DNA of 64,000 nucleotides from Przewalskia tangutica (Eukaryota; Streptophyta; Magnoliopsida; Solanales; Solanaceae). Under the pieces are notes generated by a model, which had not been told where the DNA came from, did not search any database, and was given only the letters and a program-made list of their open reading frames with translations. Position 1 is the stretch's first letter. Every line of letters starts with the position of its first letter. The stretch spans positions 62,845,789 through 62,909,788 of the forward strand of contig CM056728.1 in NCBI GenBank assembly GCA_029844215.1. The letters are read 5' to 3'. Shown in pieces: positions 45,389-58,100 of the stretch. The translations under genes were made by a program, and so were the position numbers.

Positions 45389-48164
45389 AGGGACTCCCGC
45401 CCTCAAAGTCATCACTCAAATATAACCGTGGGTCTCACGCCCACCATATCAATCATGCCCGTGGAATTCCTTCCTCACTGCCGGCAGTCTATGATATAAC
45501 AACACCAAGGAGTACACATGAACACCAGGTCCCACCTGTGTCATAAAACCGTACGGGGTAAGTACGAAGGCATAGCCAACTACTAGGACCTACCATACCA
45601 ATAATGCTATAAAACTGTATCGCGAGGTCTTTCTAGACCGCCACATGATCGAAGCAGGGCCACTCGCCTCGGTATCATTGTCGCGCGTCTAACCACGAAC
45701 TTCGCTGACTCGCGCATAGCCACATAGGCGCGCGAGGTACTCCCGCATCGTGGGTAGCTAACCCGCGGCATCTTCTGGACTCCGCAGTCCGCGTGGCCTC
45801 ACATGGACGCGTGAGGTATTCTCGTCGGCGTAACACACCGGCGGTTCTGGAACTCCGTAGCTCGCGTAGGTCCCGTGGACCCGCGTGAGGTATTCCTCGC
45901 ATCGGGGTAGCTAACATGACTCGTAACAAGTCAGGGGGGTAAGTGATATAATACCAGCACAACGGGCTTATCGTTAAACAACATAAGCACAACAAGAAAA
46001 AACCCCTTTACACAAACGTCACAAGACGCTAACACACGTAGCATCATAACATGTTTACTTATCAAACCAACAAGAAAGTATTACAAGGCTATCACAAGCA
46101 AAACATAGGCAAGTTACTCACACAAGGTATTTTTATTTGATGTCAACAAATCCGGGTTTTAACCCCAAAGTACTACATACTTTAACTCTTTAAAAAGATC
46201 CATTTCTTTCACAAAAGTCACACGATACCCGTAGTATCAAAATAGAGTAACTATCTTTTTAAGTAAACCAAAACAATTTCCATACCTTCTTTTTAAACCA
46301 ATCTTAAGATAAAAGCATGTCTTCCTTTTTAAACCATTTTAAGACAAAACCATGTCTTCCTTTAAACCAAGTGTCTCTTTACTTTCAAAAATCAGTCTCC
46401 TAATCTTTAAATCATATCTTTTAAGGAAACCAACCTCCAACTTTTAAAATGTCAAGTTATCATTTTAAATTCAATGATAAAACCATTCTTTTGTTTTCAT
46501 AAAGTCGTTATAAATAACTTCCCATAAAGCTATTATAACACTTTATGTTTTAAACCAACCAAGGACAACTATTCTCATTTTCAAAATCAAGATAACTTTA
46601 TTCTTTAAAAGACCACACACCCATTACTCATGAATGAGGTTTTACAACTTTTTAACATAATTCAAGTCCTTAATTTTTCATAACAAGTCACTTAACTTTG
46701 GAATCAAGTCAAGGACACAAAAGGAAAATCAAATTCCTTTAAACACACGTGCATCTACCGCACTATATATATTTCACAACAATCATGCTAGAAAGGATAG
46801 GAAGAGGTTCACATACCTCGCGACGATTATTGACAATTAGCAAAATGCTCCAAAGTACTATAACCCTGCTAGCCTTTTCCACCCTTGAGTAGAATACGCT
46901 ACTCGTAATCTTGACCTATAACGGTCATAAACGTCTATTAACTCCTAGATCTCTTCGTAGAACATTTCTAAGAACAAGGTTCCATATTCTACGGAAAATT
47001 CGACACCTCCCCCACGGTAACCACATAAATAACCTCCATTATCGAGGCCCGCTACCAATGAGCAACTCGGAGGGATTACCGTCTAACAGGGCGTGTACAA
47101 TTCTGCCACAATAATACTACAAGTCTCTTCTAAATACGGTCGAATGTAAATCTGTTCAATTCTTTTTAATCATCCTCCATAAATCATATACTCGATTATA
47201 CATTACTACGACGTGTAATCTCGAATTCTGATAGGGGGATAAAGATCATTACCTCGATAAGCCCAAAATTATCCAAGTTTTATAAGTCAATCCTGAGCAA
47301 CGTTTAGCTCCACTTCCTTACGCTCCAACCCGCTCCAAGCAACCCTTAGAAGTTTCTAAACAACTTCTCTTAACACTCCATCCATCTATGAAGATTTTCC
47401 TAGGGTTTCGTTTTACGACTATTGGAATAAAGTAGTGTTTCCGGGCTCTTATGTTGGGATTACTTTAGAATACTACAAGGGATTACAAGGCTAAGGTATT
47501 TGGGACTATACCAACACTTGAAGAATTTTCTACACAAAGGAGGGGTGTTTGGACGAGAATTATACTAAGGAGGGAGGGAGAATTTTGCCTTGGAAATTCT
47601 TAAGTGGATGAATAAAGTCTTGCAAACAAGGGGGGTATTTATAGGCCAACCAATGGCTAGGATCAAAGCAAGTGTAAGGTGAGGATTTGGTCCAAGTGGG
47701 AGTGGAGTCTTCCAACCAAATGTCCACCACAACAATGAGACATATGTCCACCACAAAAATGGGACAAGTGGCTTGCCACTTGTCCACCAAAACGCCCAAG
47801 ACACGTGTCCTGCAACCATTCGCCAACATGGCCACATGGGGTGACACGTGTCGCCCCTACTCGTCCAAAAATATTTCATCTTAGAAAATATCGTAATGCC
47901 AAAAATCCGAAAATAAAGTGGGCCCACAATGTCAGAATTTTGCGTGGGCCCAGTGACCAATTCGGAAATAAAATTCCATAATTCTCAAATATTCCAAAAG
48001 TCAGAATACCAAACTGGGAATCCAATTCCCATTAACGAACCTTTTTCCTTCACAAAATCCGAAACTTTTAGTGAAAAATCACATCTTTCTTCCTTTCCAA
48101 TTTTTGTGTCGTATTCTCGTACGAACGTCTTCGTATACATACCCTGGAACTACGGGGTGTAACA
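45389..48164 (-). repeat. E4 5' LTR, segment after E3
   Basis: Continues the LTR from CAGGGACTC and matches 14765-17617, ending GGGGTGTAACA at 48164. The minisatellite is at 45690-45915, a TATA box at 47636-47644, and GACACGTGTC near 47843-47852. Confidence 0.92.
47636..47644 (-). promoter_or_regulatory. TATA box in E4 5' LTR
   Basis: TATTTATAG on the plus strand. As E4's upstream LTR this would drive transcription leftwards, but E3 separates it from E4 gag. Confidence 0.62.
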
Positions 48165-48325
48165 GGCTATCATAATCTCATAACATAAGCACAACCGGCT
48201 ATCATAATCTCATAACATAAGCACAACCATATATCATAATCTCATAACATAAGCACAACCGGCTATCATAATCTTATAACATAAGCACAACCGGCTATCA
48301 TAATCTCGTAACATAACCCTACCTA
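48165..48325. repeat. minisatellite in LTR Z, 32 bp x 5
   Basis: Units start GGCTATCATAATCTCATAAC at 48165, 48197 and onward. The left side of E4 also ends in this repeat (ACATAAGTACAATCGGCT), so E4 landed inside the array. Confidence 0.88.
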
Positions 48326-48623
48326 TGTGTAAACTTCGGTGTCTCATAACATAACATTTTAAACCGCTTTTCACTTCTTCTTAAGTCGTTATAACAACTT
48401 CCCATAAAGCTATTATATGACATTTCATTTTAGAGAACTTAAGACACTTTTATTTCTTATCACATTGGGGAAACTAAAGCCAAAAGTACTACGTACATAC
48501 ATACTTAAAAAGAATCATGCAACTCTTTTTCCTTAAATCAACAAACGTATACTTTTAAAACTCAAGTTACATACTCTTTTGAAATCATTCTTCTTAACTC
48601 TTGAAATAAATCAAGAAGCCATA
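48165..48623 (-). mobile_element. LTR Z, right visible segment
   Basis: Resumes Z after E4 and stops at CCATA where E6 starts. It contains the 32-bp array and AT-rich LTR middle sequence (CTTCCCATAAAGC). Nothing else is seen. Confidence 0.8.
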
Positions 48624-49289
48624 TGTCACGACCCGACCTCGGGCCCGCGACTGGTGCCTTACCCCGGGCACCCTAGTGATAAAACGTCAGAGAAAAATGA
48701 GCGGAAATAAAAACTAAAACATGAGACAAGACATAAAGTAAGAAACATGCTAACCAAAACGGTCACCTTCCTGAATATATATCAAACCGAACAGTTAAAT
48801 CCTTTTACAAACCACGCCACAACGATTACTGCACCTCTAAGAATGTAACCATAACTATGACGGACAGGCCCCGCCATACCACGAATGTACAAGTACTTAC
48901 AATGACAGGACTATACCAAAGATAAGCCTCGGAGAAGCGGAGCTTCCCAAATCATGGCTGTGATCCTATGGCGAGGATCCACAACCGATGTACCTACTGC
49001 GCTGAACGCACGGCCGAGGTCGATCTAACAGTACCAAGTATGTGAAATCGAAATATCAGAATGAAATCATGTGATCTATATAAAGCAGAGACATGTATGA
49101 TAACCAAACTACGATTCACTACATAAAAGCGATCATGTCAAGTCGAGGACTCGCGCCTCAAAGTCATCACTCAAATATAACTATGGATCTCACGCCACAA
49201 CATCAATCATGCGTGGAATTCCTTCCTCACCGGCGATCATGATATAACAACACCAAGGAGTACATGAACACGAGTCCCACTGTGTCATA

Positions 49290-49740
49290 AGAACCGTGAC
49301 GGGCAAATGCGAAGGCATAGCTACTGAACCAACTGCGTCATCAATCGGCCGGCAAGTACGAAGCGGCCTACGAACCTACCGTACCAGCGGTACAATATAA
49401 GCGTACACGGCCGGCCGGGCAAATCGATAGCCTCTACGAGATCCACTGCATCACGTCGGCCGGGCAAATACGTAGGCTAACCACGAGATCCACTGCATCA
49501 CGAAACTTCGTCTAAAATCAAAAAGCGCTTCACGGCGGCCGGCAAGAATCGATAGCCTCTGCCAGATCCACTCTGCATCACGTCGTGGCCGGGAAAGTGC
49601 GTAGGCTAACCACGGATCCACTGCGTCACGAGACTTCATCCTAACACCGGCCGGCAAGTCGGCCGACTACGAACCAGCGTGCATCAAGAACGCATCGGGC
49701 AAGTCGAGGACTAGCTACGGATCCACTGCATCGCGAAACC
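49290..49740. repeat. minisatellite in E6 3' LTR, about 50-bp period
   Basis: Roughly seven units with GGCCGGGCAAATCGATAGCC and GATCCACTGCATCACG. Unit lengths vary by a few bases. Confidence 0.8.
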
Positions 49741-50799
49741 TCATGGAGAGCTAGTCCATGGAATAACACTATCGACAGGGAACGAACCCTCATCATGGCC
49801 GCATACCCGTGGACCATCCATCGAGTCAGTATGCCCAAAAATGATTAAGAATAACATGACCGGCCCTCCATCGAGAGACGCGGTAGCATAAGGATACAAT
49901 ACTTGCACAACAAAGGTTATCACCACAAGCATAGGCAAGTTCAACGTACTCATAGACTTTCATTTTATTACAACAAATCCGGATTTTTAACCCCAAGGTA
50001 CTACGTACTTTAACTCTTTAAAAGATCCATTTCTTTCACAAAAAGTCACACGATACTCGTAGTATCAAAATAGAGTAACTATCTTTTTAAGTAAACCAAA
50101 ACAATTTCCATACCTTCTGTCACGACCCAATCTCGGGCCCGCGACTGGTGTCTTACCCCGGGCACCCTAGTGATACAACATCAGAGAAAATCAGCGGAAA
50201 TAAAAAAAAAACTTAAACATGAAACAAGACATAAAGTAAGAAACAGGCTAACCAAACCGGTCACCTTCCCGTATATATATATATATATAAAACCGAACAG
50301 TTAAAATCCTTTACAAACCACGCCACAACAAGCATTACTGCACTCTAAGAATGTAACAACAACTATGGCGGACGGGCCCGCCATACCACGAATGTACAAG
50401 TACCTACAATGACGGGACTATACAAAAGATAAGCCTCGGAGAAGCGGAGCTTCCAATCGAATCTTGTTGCGATCCTATGGCGAGGATCAACAAGCGTGTA
50501 CCTCTACTGCGGCATGAACGGCCCAAGGAGGTCGAGACAACGGTACCAAGTATGTGAAATCGAAAATACGTAATGAAATCACATTTCATCATTTTATAAA
50601 ACCATTTCGCAATAAGTAAACAAATACCACACATAACTATGGGTCTCACGCCCACAATATCAATCATGCGTGGAACTTCTTCCTCACCGCTAGGTAGTAC
50701 ATGATGTAAAACAACACCTATATGTGAACACGAACACTAGATCTGCATGCGTCCATAAACCGATCGGGAAGTAGAATAGCCAACTACCGATCGAAGGCT

Positions 50800-51340
50800 A
50801 GTCATAAAACTTCACGCCAAGTGCGGAAGCCAACTACGGATCCAAAACCAGCCACATCGGCGAGGCAAGTATCTTAAGCTAACGTGCGAGCCTACCGTCT
50901 CACGAGATATGACCATGGCAAGTATCTTAAGCTATCTACAGTCTGCCGATACACGAAATGACCGGGACAAGTATCTAAAGTGTGCTCAGTAACCACGTGT
51001 ACAAATCAAGCCCGTGATCGCTCGTCGCGCGGCAAGCTTCGTGGATTAGCGGTCCATGGACTAATAACATAACCCGGATTTAACCCTCACGATGACCGCA
51101 TACCCGGATCTTACCTCGGTATAAGCATGGCCATGAAACCATCCCATCGGCGCATGCAGTGGACCATCCATCGTGTCAGTATGTCCAAAGGAAATAACAA
51201 TATAATACTCAAAGTGGACGCATACCCGTGGGCCACGCAACGTGTCAGTATGTCCAAAAGAAATAACAAGATAACACTCATAGCGGAAGCATACCCGTGG
51301 ACTATCCATCGTGTCAGTATGTCCAACAATCAACCAAATA
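50800..51340. repeat. minisatellites in E5 3' LTR
   Basis: Two kinds: units with GGCAAGTATCTTAAGCTA (50865-50970) and, at 51145-51330, three units of about 58-60 bp with GGACCATCCATCGTGTCAGT and ATGTCC. The same arrays are at 55840-56400 in the 5' LTR. Confidence 0.8.
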
Positions 51341-51767
51341 GCCGGCCCTCCACCGAGAGACCCGGTAGCACAAAATCAAAACACTTGCACAACAAAGGCT
51401 ATCACAACAAGCATAGGCAAGTTCAACGTACTTTCATTTTATGTCAACAATCCGGGTTTCAACCCCAAAATACTACATACTTTCATTCTTTCAAAAAGAC
51501 CTCTTTTTACGTAAAAGCCACACGATACTAATACTCGTGGTATCAAAACATGTTTTCCTTTCAAACCAAATTACTACACCTTCCGAAAATCTTTATAAGG
51601 CTTTTAAAATCAAGTACTCTATACTTTTTAAACCAAGTGCTTTTCTTTTAAAACAACATCAATGTATACTTTTAAAACCCAAGTAACTTACTCTTTTCAA
51701 AACAAGTAACCCATACTTAAATCAAGTTACTTCTCCTTTTCCGAAATCAAGTCGTTTATAAGTCAAG

Positions 51768-51890
51768 TCTCTTATCTTTCAAGATCAAGTCTCTTAACTT
51801 TCAAAATCAAGTCATTTATAAGTCAAGTCTCTTATCTTTCAAGATCAAGTCTCTTAACTTTCAAAATCAAGTCGTTTAGCTTTCAAAATA
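51768..51890. repeat. 57-bp tandem duplication in E5 3' LTR
   Basis: Two copies of a unit holding AAGTCAAGTCTCTTATCTTT and CAAGATCAAGTCTCTTAAC. It is also present in the 5' LTR at about 56805-56928, so it predates insertion. Confidence 0.85.
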
Positions 51891-52877
51891 AAATCTTTCT
51901 TTTATCTTCATAAAGTCGTTATAACTAACTTCCCATAAAGCCATTATAACACTTTATGTTTTAAACAAACAAAATTCATTTCACACACGTACGTCTACCG
52001 TACTATATAGTTCACAACAATCATGCTCAAGAGTATAGGAAGAATCACATACCTCGCGACGATTATCGACAAATAGCAAAACGCTCCAAAGTACTATAAC
52101 CCTGCTAGCCTTTTCCACCCTTCAAGTAGAATACGCTACTCGCAGTATTTCAACTTATAAAGGCCACAAAACGTCTATCAACTTCTCGATCTCTTTGTAG
52201 CGCATTTCAAAGTACAAGGTTCCTTTTTCTATGGAAAATTTGGCCACCTCCCCCCTTTCAACTACATAAAACTCCTCCTCTAACAAGGTCCGCTACCAAG
52301 CCAACAACTCCAAGGGGGGGTTACACGTCTAACCGGACGTGTACAATTCTGTCCCACAATAATACTACAAGTCTACTGTAAATACAGTCCAATGTAAATA
52401 CAGTTCAAATCTTATCATTCTTCTTTCCACATATAATATTCTCAATTATAACTACTACAACATGTAATATCCAATTACAATAGGGGGACAAAGATCATTA
52501 CCTCGATAAGCCCAAAATTATCCAAGATTAATAAGTCGATCCTGAGCAACGTTTAGCTCCTATTCCTTACGCTCCAACCCGCTCCAAACAACCCTTAGAA
52601 GTTTCTAAACAACTTCTCTTAACACTTCATCCAAGCTATGAAGATTTTTCTAGGGTTTCATTTGCGACTATTGGAATAAAGTAGTATTTCCGGGCTCTTG
52701 TGTTGGGATTACTTTAGAATACTACTAGGGATACTAGGCTAAGGTATTTGGGATTATACAACAACACTTGAAGTATTTTCTACACAAAGTGGGGTGGGCG
52801 AGAACAACTGGAGGGAGTATATTTTGCCTTGGAAACTATCTCAAGTGTGGATGAAATTAAGTCTTGCACTAAGGGGG

Positions 52878-52886
52878 TATTTATAG
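52878..52886 (-). promoter_or_regulatory. TATA box in E5 3' LTR
   Basis: TATTTATAG on the plus strand. The partner in the 5' LTR is at 57937-57945. Confidence 0.62.
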
Positions 52887-53391
52887 AGAAATCAAGGTCC
52901 AAGATCAAGGCAAGTGTGTGGTGAGATTGAGGTACAAGTGTGGTGCCACAAGTCTACACAAGACTTGGGACAAGTGGCTTGCCACTTGTCCAACCATTTC
53001 GGCCACAAGGCCACTTGGCACCATATTTCGGCCACCCTTGGCCACATGGGGGTGACACGTGTCGCCCCCCTACCTGTCCAAAATATTTTATCTCCCGAAA
53101 ATATCCGAAATATCAAAAATCTTGAAAACAAAGTGGGCCCCACAAAACCGTAAATTTTCCCCGTGGGCCCCACGTGACCAAATCCGGAAATAAAATTCCA
53201 TAATTCTAATATAATCCAGGAAGTCCAAATACCAAATTTGGGAATCCAATTCCCATTAACGAACCTTTTTCCTTCACAAAAACCGGAAACTTTTCCGTCG
53301 AAAAATCACATCTTTCTTCCTTTCCAATATTACTGTCGTATTCTCGCACGTATGTCCTCACATACATACCCTGGAACTACGGGGTGTAACA

Positions 53392-54429
53392 TTCTTCCCC
53401 CCTTAGAAACATTCATCCCGAATGTTCCTTCTAAGTCTCCAAACATACATGCGTCGGTATAGTCTTCACTACTATACTTACGAAACCAATTATGCCACCA
53501 ATGGCCATAGTATAACATACGTGCAAAACTCAAATCCAAGCCATCAAGGAATCACCTCTAACATCACAAAAGGCTCCCACCCAAGGTCTAAAGGATACTC
53601 CCCTCGCATCTTCACTTCTCAAAAGAAATGGTCACTTCCGATCTCTTAACACATGTTCACTTCTTTCCTTACTCGTCGTACCCTTCTCGTACACCCGAAC
53701 TCTTTCTAGTACACGTACCATACTCACCATCGCCGGTTTCCAAAACCTTTGGAGTCACTACCTCCAAACTTGGTCATCTTACTAGCCTCAAATTCCTTTA
53801 AGGCCATTCCCGGCCTTCACGATCCGATTCTAGTCGAACACATTCGCGAACTCGTACGATGGTTACCTAAACCTGGGCCTAGCACCCTCGTGACCCTACC
53901 ACCTAGCGGGACCACCTCGAACTGATCCCACCTTATTCCGGGCTACGGGTTGACCCGCAATACGGCCTTAACCCGACCCACCGTCGCGCCAAACTCTCTC
54001 GTTCCCCAATCCGGAACAATCTTACTAATTCACGTCATGAAAGATACCACTTCCATCTCACACTACCCATGGAATTATCCCACAATATATTTCACGCATA
54101 CAAAGTACTTCGACAAAGACCAACCGTAAAATCATCCACTCAAGACGGCGTCCAAGGTCCTAACTGTTATAAATTCTAAGGCTCACAATTGTATCGTCCC
54201 CAGACTTACCCTTTTTAACTACCCATGTTTTCTAATTCATACTTAACATAATGCTATCCGTACATAGCACTCCACATGCATCTACCATAACAACATAAAT
54301 AAGTCTCTTAAGGGCTAAAGATATCTCTGTAACTACTGCCTTACTTCCTCTTTGTCGCTCTAATCATAATCCTGCCCTACAGGGCGCCTAGCTATAGAAG
54401 GCGATGAACCAGCCACCTATCCCGAAGGC
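53392..54429 (-). other. E5 polypurine tract, terminal region and spacer
   Basis: Plus strand TTCTTCCCCCCTTAG at 53392 is the polypurine tract on the minus strand. A 69-codon minus frame (53330-53539) begins MDLSFARMLYYG and runs through the tract into the LTR; E6 has the same. The spacer with CGGGTTGACCCGC lies near 53946. No enzyme domain is seen. Confidence 0.62.
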
Positions 54430-54924
54430 TGAGTCTCTACATCTGTGCTACCTCTGGTCGGACAACTCTCACCAAATGGCCCTGCTGGCCGCAAGCATAA
54501 CAATCTCCCAAACTAGCATGACACCGTGAGGATCATCCTCCGCTCTCTATCCATAGAACTCTGGCGGACTGCAACTCAAGAAATCCCGAAGTCTCAGACT
54601 ATCGGATCAAAGGTGAACCACTGGCACTACCGGAACCACCGGCTCCCGTATGTCCTCATATCTTGCCACGATCCTAGCTAGTAACTGGGCCATCTCTTGA
54701 ACTCATATCCTCGACTCCTGGCCGTGGGCTGAGGCTCGAGTATCGTGGCCTCGTGAGAAAGCGCTGCCGCTCTAAACTCTCTGGGGCTAGCGGCGTCATA
54801 AAACTCGCTGCTCAAGTACTATCTCGGGTAATGACCAGGCTGTGCCTCGTAACCCTCTGTGTTCTACTCATAGCTCCTCTCACGCTTTGCCTATCTGGGC
54901 CCTGGTTGCCTTGCGCGGAGGCAT
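54430..54924 (-). pseudogene. E5 gag, central part deleted
   Basis: ATG at 54924 starts MPPRKATRAQIGKA. Fragments then follow Gag order up to the PPEFYG and AEDDPH region near 54545. There the sequence jumps to CHASLGDCYACGQQGHL, the nucleocapsid knuckle (about 54470-54520). Compared with E6 about 0.7-0.8 kb is lost, including the whole gag core and the first part of the nucleocapsid. The last knuckle cysteine is not seen in frame. Frameshifts are also present. Confidence 0.85.
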
Positions 54925-55114
54925 AACTGGTACATACGAATACGTCCGAGGGAGTCCAATTTATAACACAGCTCTAAGGCACGATCTCAGAGTGAGAAGA
55001 ATAGAAACCAATCCTAAATATCCCATATCCTCCTGATTATAGGGGTGGTGCACAACACGCCGATAATCAAGACTCTACTAGATACGGTCTGTAGACACTT
55101 TCCGAGGATTAACT

Positions 55115-55126
55115 GCTCTGATACCA
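55115..55126 (-). other. E5 primer-binding site (intact)
   Basis: GCTCTGATACCA on the plus strand, four bases from the LTR at 55131. Confidence 0.92.
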
Positions 55127-55130
55127 CTTT

Positions 55131-58100
55131 TGTCACGACCCAATCTCGGGCCCGCGACTGGTGTCTTACCCCGGGCACCCTAGTGATACAACATCAGAGA
55201 AAATCAGCGGAAATAAAAAAAAACTTAAACATGAAACAATACATAAAGTAAGAAACAGGCTAACCAAACCGGTCACCTTCCCGTATATATATATATATAT
55301 AAAACCGAACAGTTAAAATCCTTTACAAACCCTGCCCACAATAGTACTACAGACCTCTAAGAATGTAACAACAACTATGACGGGACATGGCCCCGCCATA
55401 CCCCTGAATGTACAAGTACCTACAATGACAGGGGACTATACCAAAAGATAAGCCTCCGGAGAAACGGAGCTTCCCAAATGCTGAACTGCGATCCTATGAG
55501 CGAGGATCAACAACTGGTGTACCTCTACCTGCGGCATGAACGCAGTCCCGGGCGAGGTCGATAACAGGTACCAAGTATGTGAAACTGAAAATACTGTAAG
55601 GAAATCACATTTCATCATTTTATAAAACCATTTCGCAATAAGAAACAATTATGTCAAGTAAGGGACGCATGTCCTCAAAATCATCACTCACACATAACTA
55701 TGGGTCTCACGCCCACAATATCAATCATGCCCGTGGAACTTCTTCCTCACTGCCGGCAGTACATGATGTAAAACAACACCCATATGTGAACCTGAACACT
55801 AGATCCTGCCTGCGTCATAAAACCGATCGGGCCAAGTAGAATAGCCAACTACCAGATCCGAAGGCTAGTCATAAAACTTCACGCCAATCACGGAAGCCAA
55901 CTACGGATCCAAAACCAGCCACGAATCGCCGAGGCAAGTATCTTAAGCTAACGTGCAGCCTACCGTCTCACGAGATATGGCCGTGGCAAGTATCTTAAGC
56001 TATCTACGAGCTGCCGATACACGAAATGACCAGGACAAGTATCTAAAGTGTATGCGTAACCACGTGTACAAATCAGTGCGTGATCGCCGTCACCGCGACA
56101 AGCTTCATGGATTAGCGGTCCATGGACTAATAACATAACCCGGATTTAACCTCACAATGATCGCATGCCGGATCTTACTCCGGTATAAGCATGGCCATGA
56201 AACCATCCTATCGACGATACTGTGGACAATCCATCGTGTCGGTATGTCCAAAGGAAATAACAAGATAATACTCAAAGTGGACGATACCCGTGGCCACCCA
56301 ACGTGTCGATATGTCCAAAAGAAATAACAAGATAACACTCATGGGAAGCATACTCGTGGACCATCCATCGTGGCCAAGATGTCCAACAATCAACCAAATA
56401 GCCGCCTCCACCGAGAGACCAGAGCACAAAATCAAAACACTTGCACAAAAAGGCTATCACAACAAGATAGGCAAGTTCAACGTATTTCATTTTATGTCAA
56501 CAATCCGGTTTCAACCCCAAAATAGTACATACTTTCATTCTTTCAAAAGACCTCTTTTACGTAAAGCCACACGATACTAATACTGTGGTATCAAAACATG
56601 TTTTCCTTTCAAACCAAATTACTACACCTTCCGAAAATCTTTATAAGGCTTTTAAAATCAAGTACTCTATACTTTTTAATCCAAGTGCTTTTCTTTTAAA
56701 ACAACATCAATGTATACTTTTAAAACCCAAGTAACTTACTCTTTTCAAAACAAGTAACCCATACTTAAATCAAGTTACTTCTCCTTTTCCGAAATCAAGT
56801 CGTTTATAAGTCAAGTCTCTTATCTTTCAAGATCAAGTCTCTTAACTTTAAAAATCAAGTCGTTTATAAGTCAAGTCTCTTATCTTTCAAGATCAAGTCT
56901 CTTAACTTTCAAAATCAAGTCGTTTAGCTTTCAAAATAAAATCTTTCTTTTATCTTCATAAAGTCGTTATAACTAACTTCCCATAAAGCCATTATAACAC
57001 TTTATGTTTTAAACAAACAAAATTCATTTCACACACGTACGTCTACCGTACTATATAGTTCACAACAATCATGCTCAAGAGTATAGGAAGAATCACATAC
57101 CTCGCGACGATTATCGACAAATAGCAAAACGCTCCAAAGTACTATAACCCTGCTAGCCTTTTCCACCCTTCAAGTAGAATACGCTACTCGCAGTATTTCA
57201 ACTTATAAAGGCCACAAAACGTCTATCAACTTCTCGATCTCTTTGTAGCGCATTTCAAAGTACAAGGTTCCTTTTTCTACGGAAAATTCGGCAGCACCTC
57301 CCCCCCCCTGCAACCACATAAAACTCCTCCTCTAACAAGGTCCGCTACCAAGACAACAACTCCAAGAGGGGGTTACACGTCTAACCGGACGTGTACAATT
57401 CTGTCTCACAATAATACTACAAGTCTACTGTAAATACAGTCCAATGTAAATACAGTTCAAATCTTATCATTCTTCTTTCCACATATAATATTCTCAATTA
57501 TAACTACTACAACATGTAATATCCAATTACAATAGGGGGACAAAGATCATTACCTCGATGAGCCCAAAATTATCCAAGATTAATAAGTCGATCCTGAGCA
57601 ACGTTTAGCTCCTATTCCTTATGCTCCAACCCGCTCCAAACAACCCTTAGAAGTTTCTAAACAACTTCTCTTAACACTTCATCCAAGATATGAAGATTTT
57701 TCTAGGGTTTCATTTGTGACTATTGGAATAAAGTAGTATTTCCGGGCTCTTGTGTTGGGATTACTTTAGAATACTACTAGGGATACTAGGCTAAGGTATT
57801 TGAGATTATACAACAACACTTGAAGTATTTTCTACACAAAGTGGGGGGGTGGACGAGAACAACCTAAGGGAGGGAGTATATTTTGCCTTGGAAACTATCT
57901 CAAGTGTGGATGAAATTAAGTCTTGCACTAAGGGGGTATTTATAGAGAAATCAAGGGCCAAGATCAAGGCAAGTGTGTGGTGATATTGGGGTACAAGTGT
58001 GGTGCCACAAGTCTACACAAGACTTGGGACAAGTGGCTTGCCACTTGTCCAACCATTTCGGCCACAAGGCCACTTGGCACCATATTTCGGCCACCCTTGG

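Larger units (their letters stand above)
14215..48164 (-). mobile_element. E4: gypsy element with long LTRs, split by two large nested insertions
   Basis: The 3' LTR (14215-17617) pairs with a 5' LTR split into 32428-32980 and 45389-48164. The first several hundred bases of the two are nearly identical. The 5-bp flanks are GGCTG (14210-14214) and GGCTA (48165-48169), a target duplication with one change. The internal region, 17618-18665 plus 30161-32427, carries gag, the spacer and an integrase stump, with no RT or RNase H. S1 with E2 sits in the internal region and E3 in the 5' LTR. Without these nests E4 is about 10.0 kb. Confidence 0.92.
50118..53391 (-). repeat. E5 3' LTR
   Basis: 3274 bp. 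A (TA)n run is at 50273-50287, minisatellites at 50800-51340, a 57-bp tandem duplication at 51768-51890, a TATA box at 52878-52886 and GACACGTGTC near 53054-53063. Confidence 0.93.
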
